64,000 nucleotides of DNA from Sipunculus nudus (GCA_026874595.1 CM049314.1:70880300-70944299); one strand, 5' to 3'. Shown: positions 1-12,546, counted from the first letter of the stretch. The notes: generated by a model from the letters alone, not told the origin. Translations and numbers: made by a program.

Positions 1-2607
1 GCGACCTCTGGTGGTACCGGTACCGGAACCGGATATAACGTCTGGCTTCTTGGTGGATATTTGGGTTTTTGTTTTTTACGTACATTCTTTCATTCCTATT
101 TGACGGATGTTGGTCATTAATTATTTCCACGCCCCCATGAGGCAGCTTTTCTTCACTGTTGTTTGCTGCAAAACAGTGATTGGTTTCTTCAGAGTAATTT
201 ACAACTACATTTTTTATATCAGCATTTGTCTTTATAGAACAGATAGCGTTCTGTTTGATCCAGTCTATATATTTGCTTATCCGGGTGTAGATGCTTGGTA
301 AATACTGAAGGCAACTGTCATTTATAGTTCCAACTCCCCATGAAGCGACGCCAGCAATTATCCATGGGTCACGTGAACATTGTCTACACTGGAGCGGGCC
401 TCCACTGTCGCCCTGTAAATAATGATTATGATAATAATAAAAATATTTATGATTTATTAATAATAATGATAAAATTAATAACAACATCATTAACAACAAC
501 AACAACTGCAATACAACAACTCCTACTACTTATAATAATAATAATAATAAAATTAATAATGATAAAGTACTGTGATGTACATCAGATTTGGTTAAAACGT
601 TATCCCGTGTATTATTACATTAATAACTAATGCAAAAAACACCACATTTAAGACACTAATTTTAAAAGTATACGCATACAGCACTCAAACATGGTCCAGA
701 CATTAGAGACATTGGAAAGTGATTTAACACCCTTCATTAAAATTCCATGCTAATTCTACAGGCATAATTATATAGGTATGATAATATTTGAATACAAGTA
801 GTTTTAATATAGTGTTCATAAAAATATCAAAGCTAGCGTCAACAATAGTGCCGGGTACCTGTCTAAATATCGTTACAGGATGCAAGGTTACCTTGCAGCC
901 TGAAGACTTATGGTAATAATTATATACACAGATGTGGGTATCGAGCAGTCGCCCTCTAGTAGCACCCAACATCCTACTGCAGGCCTGGTTGCTTATGACG
1001 TGCATATTAACTTTTTGCAGAACATCGGGATAAAGATCCTTCCGTCCATCTTTAAAGCACATGAGAGACAAGAATAAAAACAGGACGGGTTGCAACTTAA
1101 GCACTTAGTATCATGAGAGTTGTAAATAGCAAGCGATGCATGGGGTTTAAACTGTACGCAACATGCCTGCCTCCATGAGCCGTTTCGATATTTGTGCAAG
1201 GTAAGGGTGTGATGCGGCAACAGGAATACTAGAATACAGCACTCTGATGTCAGTCTTAAAGTGGGAATATAACTGCGGAGAGTGTTTGGTTGCTTGGAGA
1301 TGGTCCAAATAGAAACCGGAGGAACGCTCATGGGATGACCGCGCCCTCCCCCGCAAAGTACAGTAGAGCGTCGTTAATCCGAAAGCCTCGGGTTACAAGC
1401 TTTTTGTTCGGATGAACAATCATTCAAATGAACGATGTTGCATGAAACTGCACCGGGAATCGCCGTGATTACCGCAGAGTTTCGGACGTTATCAGACACC
1501 GACTCACCAAAACTAATTATGCTAGACCAAAATAAACGTGTGGCAGTATATTGTAACATTTACGACTGATTTTATAAATTCATCAGTGGATTATCAGTGA
1601 ATCGTGTCCACGTTTCAGGGACTTGCAAACAATGAATGTGAATCCGGACTCGACCCTTCGACCCGTACGAGTGCTCTACTCGATCCGGACTGTATTTGGA
1701 AGCGTTGACTAGACTTTTTATGATTATTATCATATTAATTACTTCATTACCAAGATTCATCTGTGAACAGTCCAAAAATGAAAAAAAAATTGACTCGCCC
1801 ATTTTCCCAAAGCCACTGATGTAACACTTGTACTTCAGGAAGTCGTTTCCAGGTGTCGGAAGTAGAGCCGGCTGGACAAACGCAGTTATTTCTGTGGAAT
1901 GTGATAATTCGAGGTTGGCAATGTCGTTCCCCAGGAATGGATCTGAACTTTTGTATTCTGGGTACTATAAATTACAGATTTACTACACAGGCTACAGTGT
2001 ACTGGAATTTTAAACGTATTGATGAATATACAAACTATTAGAAATAATCATGAAAAACGCAAGCGGGAAGTAAAAATTTCTAATGTATCCTTCACATAGT
2101 AGCATTTTATGCAAATTATCGACTAATTTACTCTCTTTTGTTCATATACAGACCGTTAATAAAACATTCTATTCTATGATTAAGCAGTTGAGTAACTTCA
2201 ATTAATAAGCTGGGTTAATGACCTGAGTTACGCGTGTTCCCTGTGAAATGCTTGACAGGTGGCGACGTCTGGGGAAATTTTAGAAGCTACCATTTATCTC
2301 AAACACAAGATGCACGGCCAAAAATAAAAGTATAGGAGTTGAGCTTTGATTTAATATATAGCATGATGGTAAAAACTCGATATTACAGCTTTCAAATTAT
2401 AGGAATATTTGCACGTTATACGGTAATATATAGAACCTGTTAACTGGTTATGAACCTGAACACAACAGAGAAACTTTCGGGGCAGTGCGCATGCTCCTGG
2501 GACAGTTGACTCATACATAAATGTTCCTTTCGACATGGACCAGCTGACCTTCTCTTTGTCTGGTCAAGTTATGTACCCCTAACCAGGCGTAATACATGTC
2601 CACTGGG
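1..2607 (-). CDS. S1A serine protease copy A, partial (four exons)
   Basis: Four minus-strand exons: 2517-2607, 1799-1964, 892-1049, and 412 to the window edge. The first three (91, 166, 158 nt) match the lengths and phases of the same exons in the copy at 5587-9842. The first reads AWLGVHNLTRQREGQLVHV; the second has the catalytic Asp in GNDIANLEL and ends CYISGFGKM; the third leads to KSSGCK; the last begins GDSGGPLQC, the catalytic Ser motif, and continues YTRISKYIDWI. Residue 189 (chymotrypsin numbering) is Ser, which suggests chymotrypsin-like rather than trypsin-like cleavage. No exon with the catalytic His is visible between 2608 and 5586. In the last exon a short deletion in the stalk shifts the frame relative to copy B before the anchor segment, which lies off the window. 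It is either a decaying duplicate or an alternative 3' cassette spliced to copy B's His exon; the splice phases would allow that. Confidence 0.75.
413..891 (-). repeat. Intron of copy A with AT-rich trinucleotide repeats
   Basis: About 150 bases at 420-560 are imperfect (ATA)/(AAC) trinucleotide repeats. The homologous intron of copy B (6103-6612) carries an expanded version, so the repeat predates the duplication. Confidence 0.6.
1361..1440. mobile_element. pogo/Tigger-like terminal repeat remnant
   Basis: The stretch contains ACAGTAGAGCGTCGTTAATC and later TTCGGATGAAC. This resembles the CAGTA..CCTCG..TTAATCCG ends of Tigger-type MITEs. It lies in the copy A intron between the 1049 and 1799 exon edges. 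No partner end was found with confidence. Confidence 0.35.
1793..1800 (-). other. GC-type splice donor, copy A Asp-exon
   Basis: The Asp102 exon of copy A ends AAAATGG and is followed by GCGAGTC, not GT. The phase (one base, G) fits the next exon, which begins ATGGACGG, to give SGFGKM-DGRKDLY without a gap. No GT donor lies at this position in either copy, so a GC-AG intron is the simplest reading. Confidence 0.7.
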
Positions 2608-2656
2608 CTGTAACAGTAGACACCAAGGCATTTAAAAAAATACCAACATCAGTAAG

Positions 2657-2659
<3 letters not shown>

Positions 2660-2724
<65 letters not shown>
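2660..2724. repeat. (TA)n microsatellite
   Basis: Near-pure TA dinucleotide run, interrupted once by TG. Confidence 0.95.
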
Positions 2725-3539
2725 AACATATTGGCCCTCGATTTTTTATTTCATCTAAAATCAAATTGGACCATTAAAAAAAGACAAAACCCTTAAGAAA
2801 AATTGACACCATTTTTATGGTAAAGAGTAAGGCCTAATGATATATATTTTAATTTTAGAGGGAAACCTTGCAACATAGCATTGCAATATGGTCAGTATGT
2901 CATATTAAATCAATACATAACTTAGACTAGACACAAAGTCTGCGTAAAAACGTTTACTCCAAAAGGAGAGAGCACTCACAGAGCGCATACATCCACTAAT
3001 AACTGGATCCGCATCAAGATCCACCGCGCATTTAACAGTCTAACCGTGAAAAAGTAAGTAGTTATTCCTGTTGGTCCACAAAATTTCAAGGTATTCTGGG
3101 ATAGTTTCTGCAATACTAGAATGTATGGCAGGCCACTTATTGAATTCAGGTTACCTGTATAGTATATAGTATAACTCCATGTTCCCTTGTTCTCACTAGT
3201 GGATCAATAGTTTGCCTCAATGATACAGAGCATATGAAAATGACCCCGTGATACTTCCATCATTGTAATTTTTCTATTACGTCAATCAGTTGTTAATCAT
3301 CAACATCTTTATTTCACTCGCTGAGGGTAAAGGTATAGAAACCCGTCTGTTCTAGTTAGTTCATCCAAACAAGGCCTACAGGCCTAATGCGAACCTGCGC
3401 AATGGGATATACATCAGGTATAAAACTTCCATGCTGGACCATTGCTTTTCAAGTACAAGTGTGACATGTATATGTACAATGCAAGTACTAAACATCTTAA
3501 CCCGGGTGTAAGTACCAATAATAAAAACGTCACTCCTGA

Positions 3540-3790
3540 AATACTGGCATGGATTTACATAACAGAAAGTAATTGTAGGTGGCGCCACATGTCTTGTGAA
3601 CTAGAAAGCCATCGAAGAAGGACAGGCTGATTTCTGGCAGATACTTCAAACCACTCTCGGACTATGTGCAAAGGTGCATGAAACCCAAAAACATTTGTAG
3701 GTGGCGCCACAAGTCTTGTTTTCAACAAAACTATCCGAGATGCATGGACATGCATAATTTCAGGCTGATATGTAAAATCATAAAGAGGAC
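3540..3790. repeat. Dispersed repeat with GTGGCGCCAC palindromes
   Basis: Two units about 122 bases apart (3579-3588 and 3701-3710) share TTGTAGGTGGCGCCAC followed by TCTTG and an AGGCTGAT-like block. A related pair lies at 27165 and 27313, with single copies at 24765 and 35592. Confidence 0.5.
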
Positions 3791-4528
3791 TTTGTATGAC
3801 AACACATCAAAACAAAGTCCCTTTGAAATTTTTTTTTTTAATAAAATATTAAATCTAAACAAAATTAATGAGTGTCACATTGAATCATATTATGTTTTTA
3901 CATGTATGCAGGTGATCTTCTATCGAGTTAACCCCTCCGGCCCCCTGCAGTTATTTAGAGATAATTTTGTTGTGCGGGCTGATTTTTTTTAATATATTTC
4001 TGGGAATATGAAATCAGGGTTTAGTTAATACCAGTACAAGAATTAAAAAGGAAAAACAAAATCTGAAGAGAATAAAAAACAAAACTATGATATAAAGTTA
4101 AATGCTGGTTTTTATTTAATTCTGGTCCTATTTTCAAATATTGTGCACGTCTGTGGTGCAATTTTTGAAAGTCTTCGACGTACAAAATTCATGTTGTCTA
4201 CAATAATGCAATCAGACTTGTCGTGAATTTCCGATGAGCTGCTCTGGCAGTAAAGAATTTGTATATAGTTGAGTTGTCACTTTTGACGCTCTGATGCGCA
4301 AGCAAAAGCACTCAACGAAAAAAATCTAAGTCGTGAAAAGTGATAATTCATATGTAAATGTATTTCTTCGCAAGTGCGAGCAGATACTCCTTATAATAAG
4401 AAAAAAAAACACAAACAAAAACAAACAAGGTTATAATTTTTCACAAATATGTAACATAATTACATAACAAAATCTATGTATGTATAGATATACGTGTACA
4501 TATGCATGTATATATGCATGTATATATA

Positions 4529-4531
<3 letters not shown>

Positions 4532-4567
<36 letters not shown>
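4532..4567. repeat. (TA)n microsatellite
   Basis: TA dinucleotide run, preceded by degenerate TATGCATG units. Confidence 0.93.
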
Positions 4568-4570
<3 letters not shown>

Positions 4571-4879
4571 TGCGTGTGTGTGTTTCCATGTGTGCGGGCG
4601 AATACATAAGTTTTACTTGTGTATTCATATGTACAGCATTTGTAATTTTTTTCACATTTATTTCATTATATACAGCATATTTACTTTAAATGCATATTCA
4701 AATTTGCGCTAGTTTTTCTGCGAAGAAATGAAACTAACCAGTGATGAAATTAATAATTACACAAAGCGGAAAACTAACCCCGGTTGACTCTGACGGCCAA
4801 TGGCCAACTCTTCGCACGATACGAGGACTTTGTAGTGACAATACGACACGGAAAATACGAATAATTTCAGACTCTACAT

Positions 4880-5170
4880 TGATGCTTAAATTTATCAGGT
4901 TAATGGATCCTTCTTAATGGACACAGGTGCATGTACTATTATCTCAAAGAATAACTTAGATCAGATACTAGCTACTATGGACTCACCCGCTCAGCTGCAG
5001 TTAGTAGATGGAACGCCGCTACAAATTTTGCGTTGCTAAAACATGCCTGTTTAGACTAATCTGTTGTTGTTTGGGATCCTGTTATAGTGGCTGACGTGTT
5101 TGATTATGGAATTTTGATATGTTAGTCTTTTATGTATTTTCGTTTTAATGATCACCATAATAATCTTTTT
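4880..5170 (+). mobile_element. LTR-retroelement protease-region fossil
   Basis: A short stretch encodes an aspartic-protease-like motif, LMDTGACTIIS, followed by a DG-containing block as in Gypsy-type pol. It is a small broken fossil with no recognisable ends. A Gypsy-like origin is inferred. It lies in the spacer between the two protease copies. Confidence 0.4.
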
Positions 5171-5199
5171 GAGATGTTCGATGTGTTACTAGGGTTAGA

Positions 5200-5460
5200 A
5201 AATCACCGGTCGTGTTCATAGAAATGCATGCTATACTGGGTCCTGTACACGACTTAGCGGACGTATATTTAAGCAGAGGCTGGGGAATAATTCTATGTAT
5301 AATGCGATACCACGCTCTCATTAGTCTGACCACACATCTTTGCTACTTGCCAGCCCTGGTGGTGTTACCTAGAGAATTTGCTATACCAAAGTAAACACCG
5401 AACATAAATGACGCTCGCCCAGACTGTGTTTCAACGAATGAACGAAAGATGGCGCTGAGA
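5200..5460 (+). repeat. Dispersed repeat shared with 51.2-51.45 kb
   Basis: ACGCTCTCATTAGTCTGA and AGCCCTGGTGGTG followed by AGAGAATTTGC recur, slightly changed, at about 51296-51370 in the same order and spacing. The class is unknown. It directly follows the protease-region fossil, so it may be part of the same element. Confidence 0.4.
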
Positions 5461-5586
5461 AACATGTGCGATATTACCTTTATAAATAATAACTATATTG
5501 TTATCAATATGTAACATTCATTTGCGTAGAGAGTATAAAGATCAAAATCTGTGGCTCAATCAATCAAATCCAAAGTTATATCATTT

Positions 5587-6241
5587 TTACCACAAATACA
5601 AGTAATCTAAGGCCGCTACATATAGAGACAGAACCAGCAACGCGGGAAAGAAGCGACCTCTGGTGGTACCGGAACCGGAAATAATATCCACGCCAGGCTT
5701 CTTTGTGGGTACGTGGGTTTGCTTCTCGGTGGATGTGTGGGTTTGATTGTTAAAGTACATTGTTTCATTTCTTTTTGTCGGAGGTTGGCCGTTAATTGTT
5801 TCAACGCCCACAAGAGACTGGTTTTCGTCACTGGCATTGGAGTTTAAACTGTTGTTTACAGTATGACAGGGATTGGTACCTAAAGTGTTATTTACTACAT
5901 TATTTATATCAGCATTTGTCTTTATAGAACAGTTCGTGTTCTGTTTGATCCAGTCTATGTATTTGCTTATCCGGGTGTAGACGCTTGGGAAATGCTGAAA
6001 GCAAGTGTTATTTTTAGTTCCAACTCCCCATGATGAGACGCCAGCAACGATCCATGGGTCACGTGGACTTTGTCTACACTGGAGCGGGCCCCCACTGTCA
6101 CCCTGCAAAAAATAATAAAAATAATAATAATAATAATAATAATAATATGAAAAATAATATGATAATAATTATCATTATTATTATTATTTATTGATAAAAA
6201 TAATAACATTAACAACAACATTATTAATACAATAATACTAC

Positions 6242-6295
<54 letters not shown>

Positions 6296-9014
6296 ATAAA
6301 ACAATAATAATGTATTGGGTACTACTACTTGTAACTCAAATTTTCTCAAAATGCTGTTCCATTAATTATTCAATAAAATACTATATTTAAGACATATAAT
6401 TTTAAATGTATAAACAAACGCCACCATTATATGGCTAATACATTAAATAAATTACAAAGTGATTTATATATTTAAATTGTAGAGGCATAATAATGTTGGC
6501 ATGATAATATTTAAGTCCATGTGCTAATTAATTTAGATTTCATAAAAATATCAAAATATGCGCCAATAATGCCGGGTACGGGTCTAAATATCATTACCGA
6601 ATACATGGCTACCTTGCAACCTGAAGACTTATGGAAATAATCATATACACATATGTGGTTATCGAGGAGTCGGCCTCTAGTAGCACCCAATATCGCTCTG
6701 CATGCTTTGTTGGTTATGACGTGCATTTCAACTTCTTGCAGAACATCGGGATAAAGATCCTTCCTTCCATCTAAAAAGCACATGAGAGACAACAATGGAA
6801 CATAGGACGGATATGTTATCTTGTTTTTTTTAACTAATTATGGCGCAAGCGGGCGAATTTTCCCCCTTTTTCTGTTCCTTTAAGTCGTGACCCAGCACGT
6901 GGATTATGCAACCTTGCCAAGAAAATAGGAAAATAAATATGCATCAATTCTTGAAATTATCCACACAAATTTTAGTCCATTTTTCATACTTTTAAGGATT
7001 CTTTTCAGGAGTTCGTGCCATGGCACAAATAAGTAACATAACTGAAGAGCTGGTCTTCATTTACGGAAAATTGGAGCTGCGAATCCAAAGAACGGTTAAT
7101 ATTTTTGTATGGCCTTATTCAATTAAATCTGAAAGGACAGTTCTCATGGTTTGTTGATGTCACTGCCTAAAGAATGGAGAAGATAATCGTGGCAGTTTAT
7201 TTTTAATGTACAGAATTTGAAATGATCAATGTAATAGCCTTGTAGGATTTAATTTAATTTTTTAACAAGCCGAATTTGATTTTACTGCCAGTCCTTGGTA
7301 AGCGCCTAGTTAAAAAAAGATGAGTTTCTATGGATACTTAGCTTTCCCTGCGATAAACTACATCTGTGTCCTTATTACGTTTCGGGACTTGCTTCTAACT
7401 GACTTGCCTAGGAAGCTTGTTATATCTAACATAGGCCATTGACCTGTATCCTTTAGGCCACCCAGTTGCCAAGTGAGCGCTCTCCTCCTCTCTGACTCTT
7501 GACTTAACGGTTATTTTGAAATTTTTCAGGGATTGATAAGAGAAGGAAAGTAAGATAGGAGAGCACTCTGAGGTTTATCTCAAGGCGGGAATCTGTCAGC
7601 GGAACGAGTTGGAGTGCCATTAAACCTTTCAGGTAGAAGCTTGAGGAACGCTCTGGATATGACCGCGCCCTCATCCTCATATTTAAGTAGCGTTTTCGGT
7701 ATTTATACTCCACATCTTCAGAGACTCGTAGTCGAAGAAAGTGGATCTGGATTCAATCCTTGGGGACGGACTCGGACTTGTAACTCGGATTCAGAAAATG
7801 TGGATTATTACACCATTGATAATTTTCATATTAATTACAGTTAACTTCATCATCGAGTTTCATCTGTTTATCGTCTATGAAAGAACAACAACACCAACGA
7901 CAAAAAAGACTCGCCCATTTTCCCAAAGCCACTGATGTAACACTCGTAGTTCGTGAAGTCGTCACCAGGTGTCGGAAGTACAGCCGGCCGGACAAATTCA
8001 GTTATTTCTATTGATTGTGATAACTCGAAAATGGCAATGTCGTTCGGCACGACTGGGTCTGACCTGTTGTATTCCGGGTGCTATAAAGCGCAATTGTACA
8101 TAATATAATGAATATATCAGTATTAGATATGTTTTCATGAGAATACAAATTTTCTAAATAAAATTGGGGAGTGGACTTATTTTTTTTAGCAAAATATAAG
8201 AAATAACCTTAAGCATACGCAAGCGAGCAGGGATATTCCTAAACTGAGATATTCAAATTGAAAAATATATAAGGTCTACTTCTTACAGTAGCATTTTTAT
8301 GCGTATTATTGACTAACGCACTATCTTTTGTCTATATACAGACCGTTAATAAAACAATTAATTCTATTAATAGACCGATGATAACATCACTTGATAAGCA
8401 TGACAGGTGGCGACATCTGGGACCAATTAAAGAAGCTACAGTTTATCTCGAACACGAGATACAAGACCGCTTTTTCTGGACCAGTATAAAAGTACAGGAT
8501 TTGAATTTGATAAATTACATGATGGCAAAAACTCCATATAACATTGTGTTGGTAGAGCAGTATTTGCATTGTATACGGTAATATATAGAACCTGTAAACT
8601 GGCCATGAACCTGACCACAACAGAGAAACATTCGGATCTCTGCGCATGCTCGTGGGACAGTTGACTTATACATACGTACTTTAATTTTCCTCTGGACATG
8701 GACCAGCTGACCTTCTCTTTGTCTGGTCAAGTTATGTGCCCCTAACCAAGCGTGATACATGTTTACTGGGCTGTAACAGAAGACAACATGAAATTCAAAA
8801 CAAAGCCACCCTCGTTAGTACTAATATGAAATTACAAAAACGCCACAGGACCGTTGCACTAGTCTAAAATAATTCTTAGATTTAGGCGTGGTCCAAATAA
8901 AAACATTATTCCGCCCAATACTTTCCTGATTTAACTTATTGAATATTATTTCCGACCTTCTTATCAAAAAGTACATCTTAAACGCTGGAATCTCCCTCTC
9001 TCTTTCTCTCTCTC

Positions 9015-9071
<57 letters not shown>

Positions 9072-9107
9072 CATTTCTGCTACAGACTAACACGGCTATA
9101 CCATTAA

Positions 9108-9141
<34 letters not shown>

Positions 9142-9842
9142 ATTATCATCATTATTATATGTATATACAGGAAAGGCTTTATGTGACTATAAAAAGAAAA
9201 TGTGATGCCGTTCAGATAGACTAACATGTTTATTAACACACTTCTACTACAAACTTACACGGCTATATCATTATTATTATAATTACTATTATTATTATAA
9301 TTATTATAATCATTATTATTAGGCCAAAAAAAATTAAAGGTATGGTTCTCAGGCACCGCCCGCATCAATTTTAAACCCCCGCATCAAAAATTTTTATTTT
9401 GATTTTCCAAAGAAACTTTCCAATTTTGAGCTGCTGCAGCTCTGACATTTCTTTCAAGAAGATAAACCATACAATTTCTTTGGTTTTGTACTGCTTTTAC
9501 TTATTAAGCAAAATAAAACTGTTATTTTCATGCTTTTCCCTTATCATTTGACATTTTTGTCGAAACATACCAAAAAATTTAAATAAAAAAAGCGCCCGCC
9601 CGCATTGATTTCTGAAAAAAAGTGCCTGAGAACCATACCTTTTTTTTATTTTGGCCTTATTATTATATTTGTATATACATGAAAGGCTTCATATGACTTT
9701 TTCTATACTTACTAGAGCGCACAGTGGGCGGCAGTCAGTATGTGGTTCTGTGATATAAGAATAGCTCCACAAACGTGTTGAGCGCCAACGCCCAGAGAAA
9801 CCTGCCAGGGCCAGCGACCTCTAGCGGCTTTCCAACCGTTTA
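5587..9842 (-). CDS. S1A chymotrypsin-like serine protease copy B, probably GPI-anchored
   Basis: Five minus-strand exons: 9713-9842, 8680-8770, 7915-8080, 6613-6770, 5587-6102. Phases join without a break and give 352 residues after the IVNG mature start. Order: IVNG and RWPWQVSL; LTAAHC (His57); AWLGAHNLTRQREGQ; PNDIAIFEL (Asp102); CYISGFGKM; a Cys168/Cys182 loop; [15 protein letters not shown] (Ser195); SVYTRISKYIDWI. Cysteines 42, 58, 136, 168, 182, 191, 201 and 220 are present. Cys122, which ties the catalytic chain to a prodomain in many tethered proteases, is replaced (VRPAVLP). Residue 189 is Ser, so a chymotrypsin-like pocket is inferred. The C-terminus is an Asn/Thr/Ser-rich stalk with several N-glycosylation sequons, then SGSGTTRGR and a hydrophobic run FFPALLVLSLYVAAL, like the GPI signals of prostasin or testisin. 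Signal and prodomain exons upstream of 9842 were not found. The intron after 7915 starts with GC. Confidence 0.88.
6117..6300. repeat. (AAT)n microsatellite in copy B last intron
   Basis: Two long runs of AAT/ATT units separated by AAC-rich sequence, just inside the acceptor of the last protease exon. It matches the shorter repeat in the copy A intron. Confidence 0.85.
7908..7916 (-). other. GC-type splice donor, copy B Asp-exon
   Basis: The boundary is the same as in copy A: AAAATGG then GCGAGTC. The exon downstream begins at 6770 with ATGGAAGG, and the join gives GFGKM-DGRKDLYPDVL, the expected S1A register. Conservation of the GC donor in both paralogues argues against a sequencing error. 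Confidence 0.72.
8993..9070. repeat. (TC)n(TA)n compound microsatellite
   Basis: A TC run to about 9017 passes into a TA run to 9070, inside the intron between the His exon and the next exon of protease copy B. Confidence 0.93.
9322..9657. mobile_element. Harbinger-like MITE, copy 1
   Basis: The element is about 336 bp with imperfect terminal inverted repeats of about 35 bp: GGCC then an A-rich stretch, then GGTATGGTTCTCAGGCAC; the right end is the reverse complement. TTA flanks both ends, as expected for the three-base target duplication of PIF/Harbinger elements. No coding capacity. It lies in the first visible intron of protease copy B, 56 bases from the exon. A second copy in the opposite orientation is at 29134-29486. 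Confidence 0.7.
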
Positions 9843-10084
9843 CTATAAAGGGCATTTGCCTCCCTCTCGTTTCCCCTGACGTCATGTGATGCTTCCCTGT
9901 AAATTAAAATTTTAAAAGTATCTCTTTTCCATCTGGTTTTCGCGATTTTTTTTTTTTTTCTTTTCTTTTACAACTGTATATTGCTTCATGTTAATACATG
10001 TGCATGGAGGCCAGGGACGCTGTGTTATAAAAAAAAACCTTATAAGAAAAGTGTACTGTTTTTAGGTTTGTTGGGATAGCTGTG

Positions 10085-10330
10085 TAAAGCAAAACCTCGA
10101 TTATCCGAATAGGTTGGGAGACAATATTTGTTCGAATATTTTCAAGTACTTTTTTTCCACATGGTTTTCTCGATTATATATATATTTTTTCAATATATGT
10201 AAATACGTATGCATGGAGGGAACGGATGTATTATAAAATACCTAAAGTATCAAATCAAATGCTGAATAAAAGTATAATAGAACCTCGAAAACCAGAATAG
10301 TTTTGGGGACATAAAATTTGTTCGGATATT
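10085..10330. mobile_element. pogo/Tigger-like MITE remnants
   Basis: AAAACCTCGATTATCCGAAT at about 10090 and AGAACCTCGAAAACCAGAAT at about 10278, each followed by TTTGTTCG-like sequence, look like the CCTCGATTATCCG ends of Tigger-type elements. They may be two insertions or one duplicated piece. Confidence 0.45.
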
Positions 10331-12542
10331 TAAGGTTACAGATATGTGAGGTTCTCAATTTTTTACTAATACTACAGGTATATAGGTACTGTATGCTATT
10401 AGCTTCAGTTAAACGTGAGCATATCCAGGTTTAAATATGCTAGATAATCCTGAACTTACCAGTAAGTTTTCTCTTCAGAACATTTTTTATAAATCTTATT
10501 TTTATATAAAAAAAACCGCAAACCATTTGCATTCAAGAAATTATACTATAAGAATGACCTGCTATTAACGAACCATTATATATTCCAGTGGTGTGGAGCC
10601 AACTATAGTAATTATAACGTGTAATTAGAATACAATGGCTCTCTAAAATGATTTTGATATTATTCGAGAAAGAACAGATTGTATCACTTAACATACTATC
10701 TAGAAAAAAAAAACTAAAATTAACCTACCTTCAGTATGAACGTAATGGTTGATAAAAATATAGACACACCCTAACAGCGAACAGTGTATCCTCATCTTTA
10801 ATGCAATACATTAAGACTGAACCGCGGGAACCCATAAGCACTCTCACATACGTCGCGGTGACTAATCATGTCCAGCGTGTGGTACATAAGGCGCGGCTGC
10901 TAATACAATTAGCGTCTTCTATTACAGGGCGCGGCTCATTCGAAGAAAATGGACTACTGTAGATTCAGATATATCAGTTGGGATTTTATTTTCGTGGTTT
11001 ACGTGGATCAAGGTAATCCACGAATTCATGATTCCAAAGAAAAAGAAAAATCACACGATCAGAGGATATATCTTAACGGGAGCTAGTGGTCGACTTCATC
11101 TATATATATATATAATTATTTCCACTGGCTGAATTTTCAATAAAGGTATAAAAATTGTTTATTACTATTTTATGATTGCTTTTGATACATATAATCAATG
11201 TACTGATTTGCTTTTCGTAAATTACTATAAAAATATGGGATTTATAAATATTCTGTTTTCAATTCCATTATTTCCCCTAACATCGTACAAACACGGCCCC
11301 CTGATAGGTTTATGATAAAACAATATCTAAACATAATTTAAACTGAAAAAAAAATATCTCCACATTTTCTCTTATCAACACTTTGAGTGAATTATTCAAG
11401 AAAAATACCACATTTCTGTCGCGCAAAGCGGTAGCTCTGACATGACAAGAACGGTACACAAGTTCCAATGTTCGTAACCACAGCTACCGTGGCAAGGCTT
11501 TTTTTGGAACCGGCCTTTTCAACCATCTTTCAACAGAGATAAAACGAAACTTATAACGCTACCTATTGGCTTAAAAGGCAAGGGGCATGTAAGCTCATTT
11601 GCATTACCACGGGATGCGAAAGAGCACTTATTCCGAAAATTGCGACATCAGTTGCGTGTATAACAGGGAGCCATTAATAACACAGGGGGTACTTCATCCG
11701 AATATTGCCGATAGTTGTACATATATGATAGCGAAAGTAAGCGTCGCAGAATACTAGTATGCACATCATTTCTTTGTAATCTACAAAAGTTGAAATGATG
11801 AATGCCGAAGTATATAGCATCATGTAAAAATTAAATATCTCTCAAATAGTATAGGGTGTATTAAAGAAAAAGAAATGTAGCGTTAAAAAATGTGAGGATT
11901 TTGTTTTCATACGGGTAACAGTCACAGCAGAGCAATTCACCTGCACCAAGGTCGATAAAAGTGTAGTTTAGGTTAAGGTAGAGTTTTATTCTTACACTTT
12001 TTATAACATTAATGTACACATTTTATAAACTGTAGAAAGACTCTGTTCTATATAGAGGAGGTGTACATGGATATAATAATAAGGGTTATATGTACTGAAT
12101 ACATGCAACTGCATTTGTACTTAAGATAGTGTGCTAATTTGTTTAATATTTGCAACAGAATCCAATCGTTGACTTCAACGTAAATCACGTCATTGGAGTC
12201 ACTGTGTGAACAATGGTCAAAACCCATTTTATACCTAAATTTGATGCTCTGTCTCATATAAAATATGATGTTGTTAGATGAATAGTCCTTATTTTTGTAC
12301 ATATATATATATATAAAATCTCTCTATAAAAGACCGAATAAATACAATATGCTCAAATATAAGTACATACCTGTAGGAAAGCCTCGGATAAAAACCCCAC
12401 TAAAATACAATTATACCCCTAGATCTATAAGAAAGTGGATATAAAATAGTTATTATTAGGGCTGGGTTTCGTATTGTAGTATATTGACATACGTATCGCA
12501 ATATTTTCATTTAATTAAATTTATATATGAATGTGTTTTCTA

Positions 12543-12546
<4 letters not shown>

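Larger units (their letters stand above)
2608..4430. other. Spacer between protease copies A and B, first part
   Basis: No exon is visible. It holds a (TA)n tract at 2660-2724, a repeat family centred on GTGGCGCCAC at 3579 and 3701, and AT-rich unique-looking sequence. The expected His-containing exon of copy A was looked for here and not seen. Confidence 0.6.

Noticed and set aside
340-630. Asn/Leu-rich frames across trinucleotide repeats
   Set aside because: Translation of microsatellite DNA inside an intron.
993-1356. Minus-strand frames in the protease copy A intron and their likeness at 7504-7713
   Set aside because: The similarity reflects duplication of the intron along with the gene; no splice sites or S1A residues.
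8939-9142. Ile-Tyr repeat proteins across (TA)n tracts here and at many other sites
   Set aside because: Artefacts of translating TA dinucleotide repeats.
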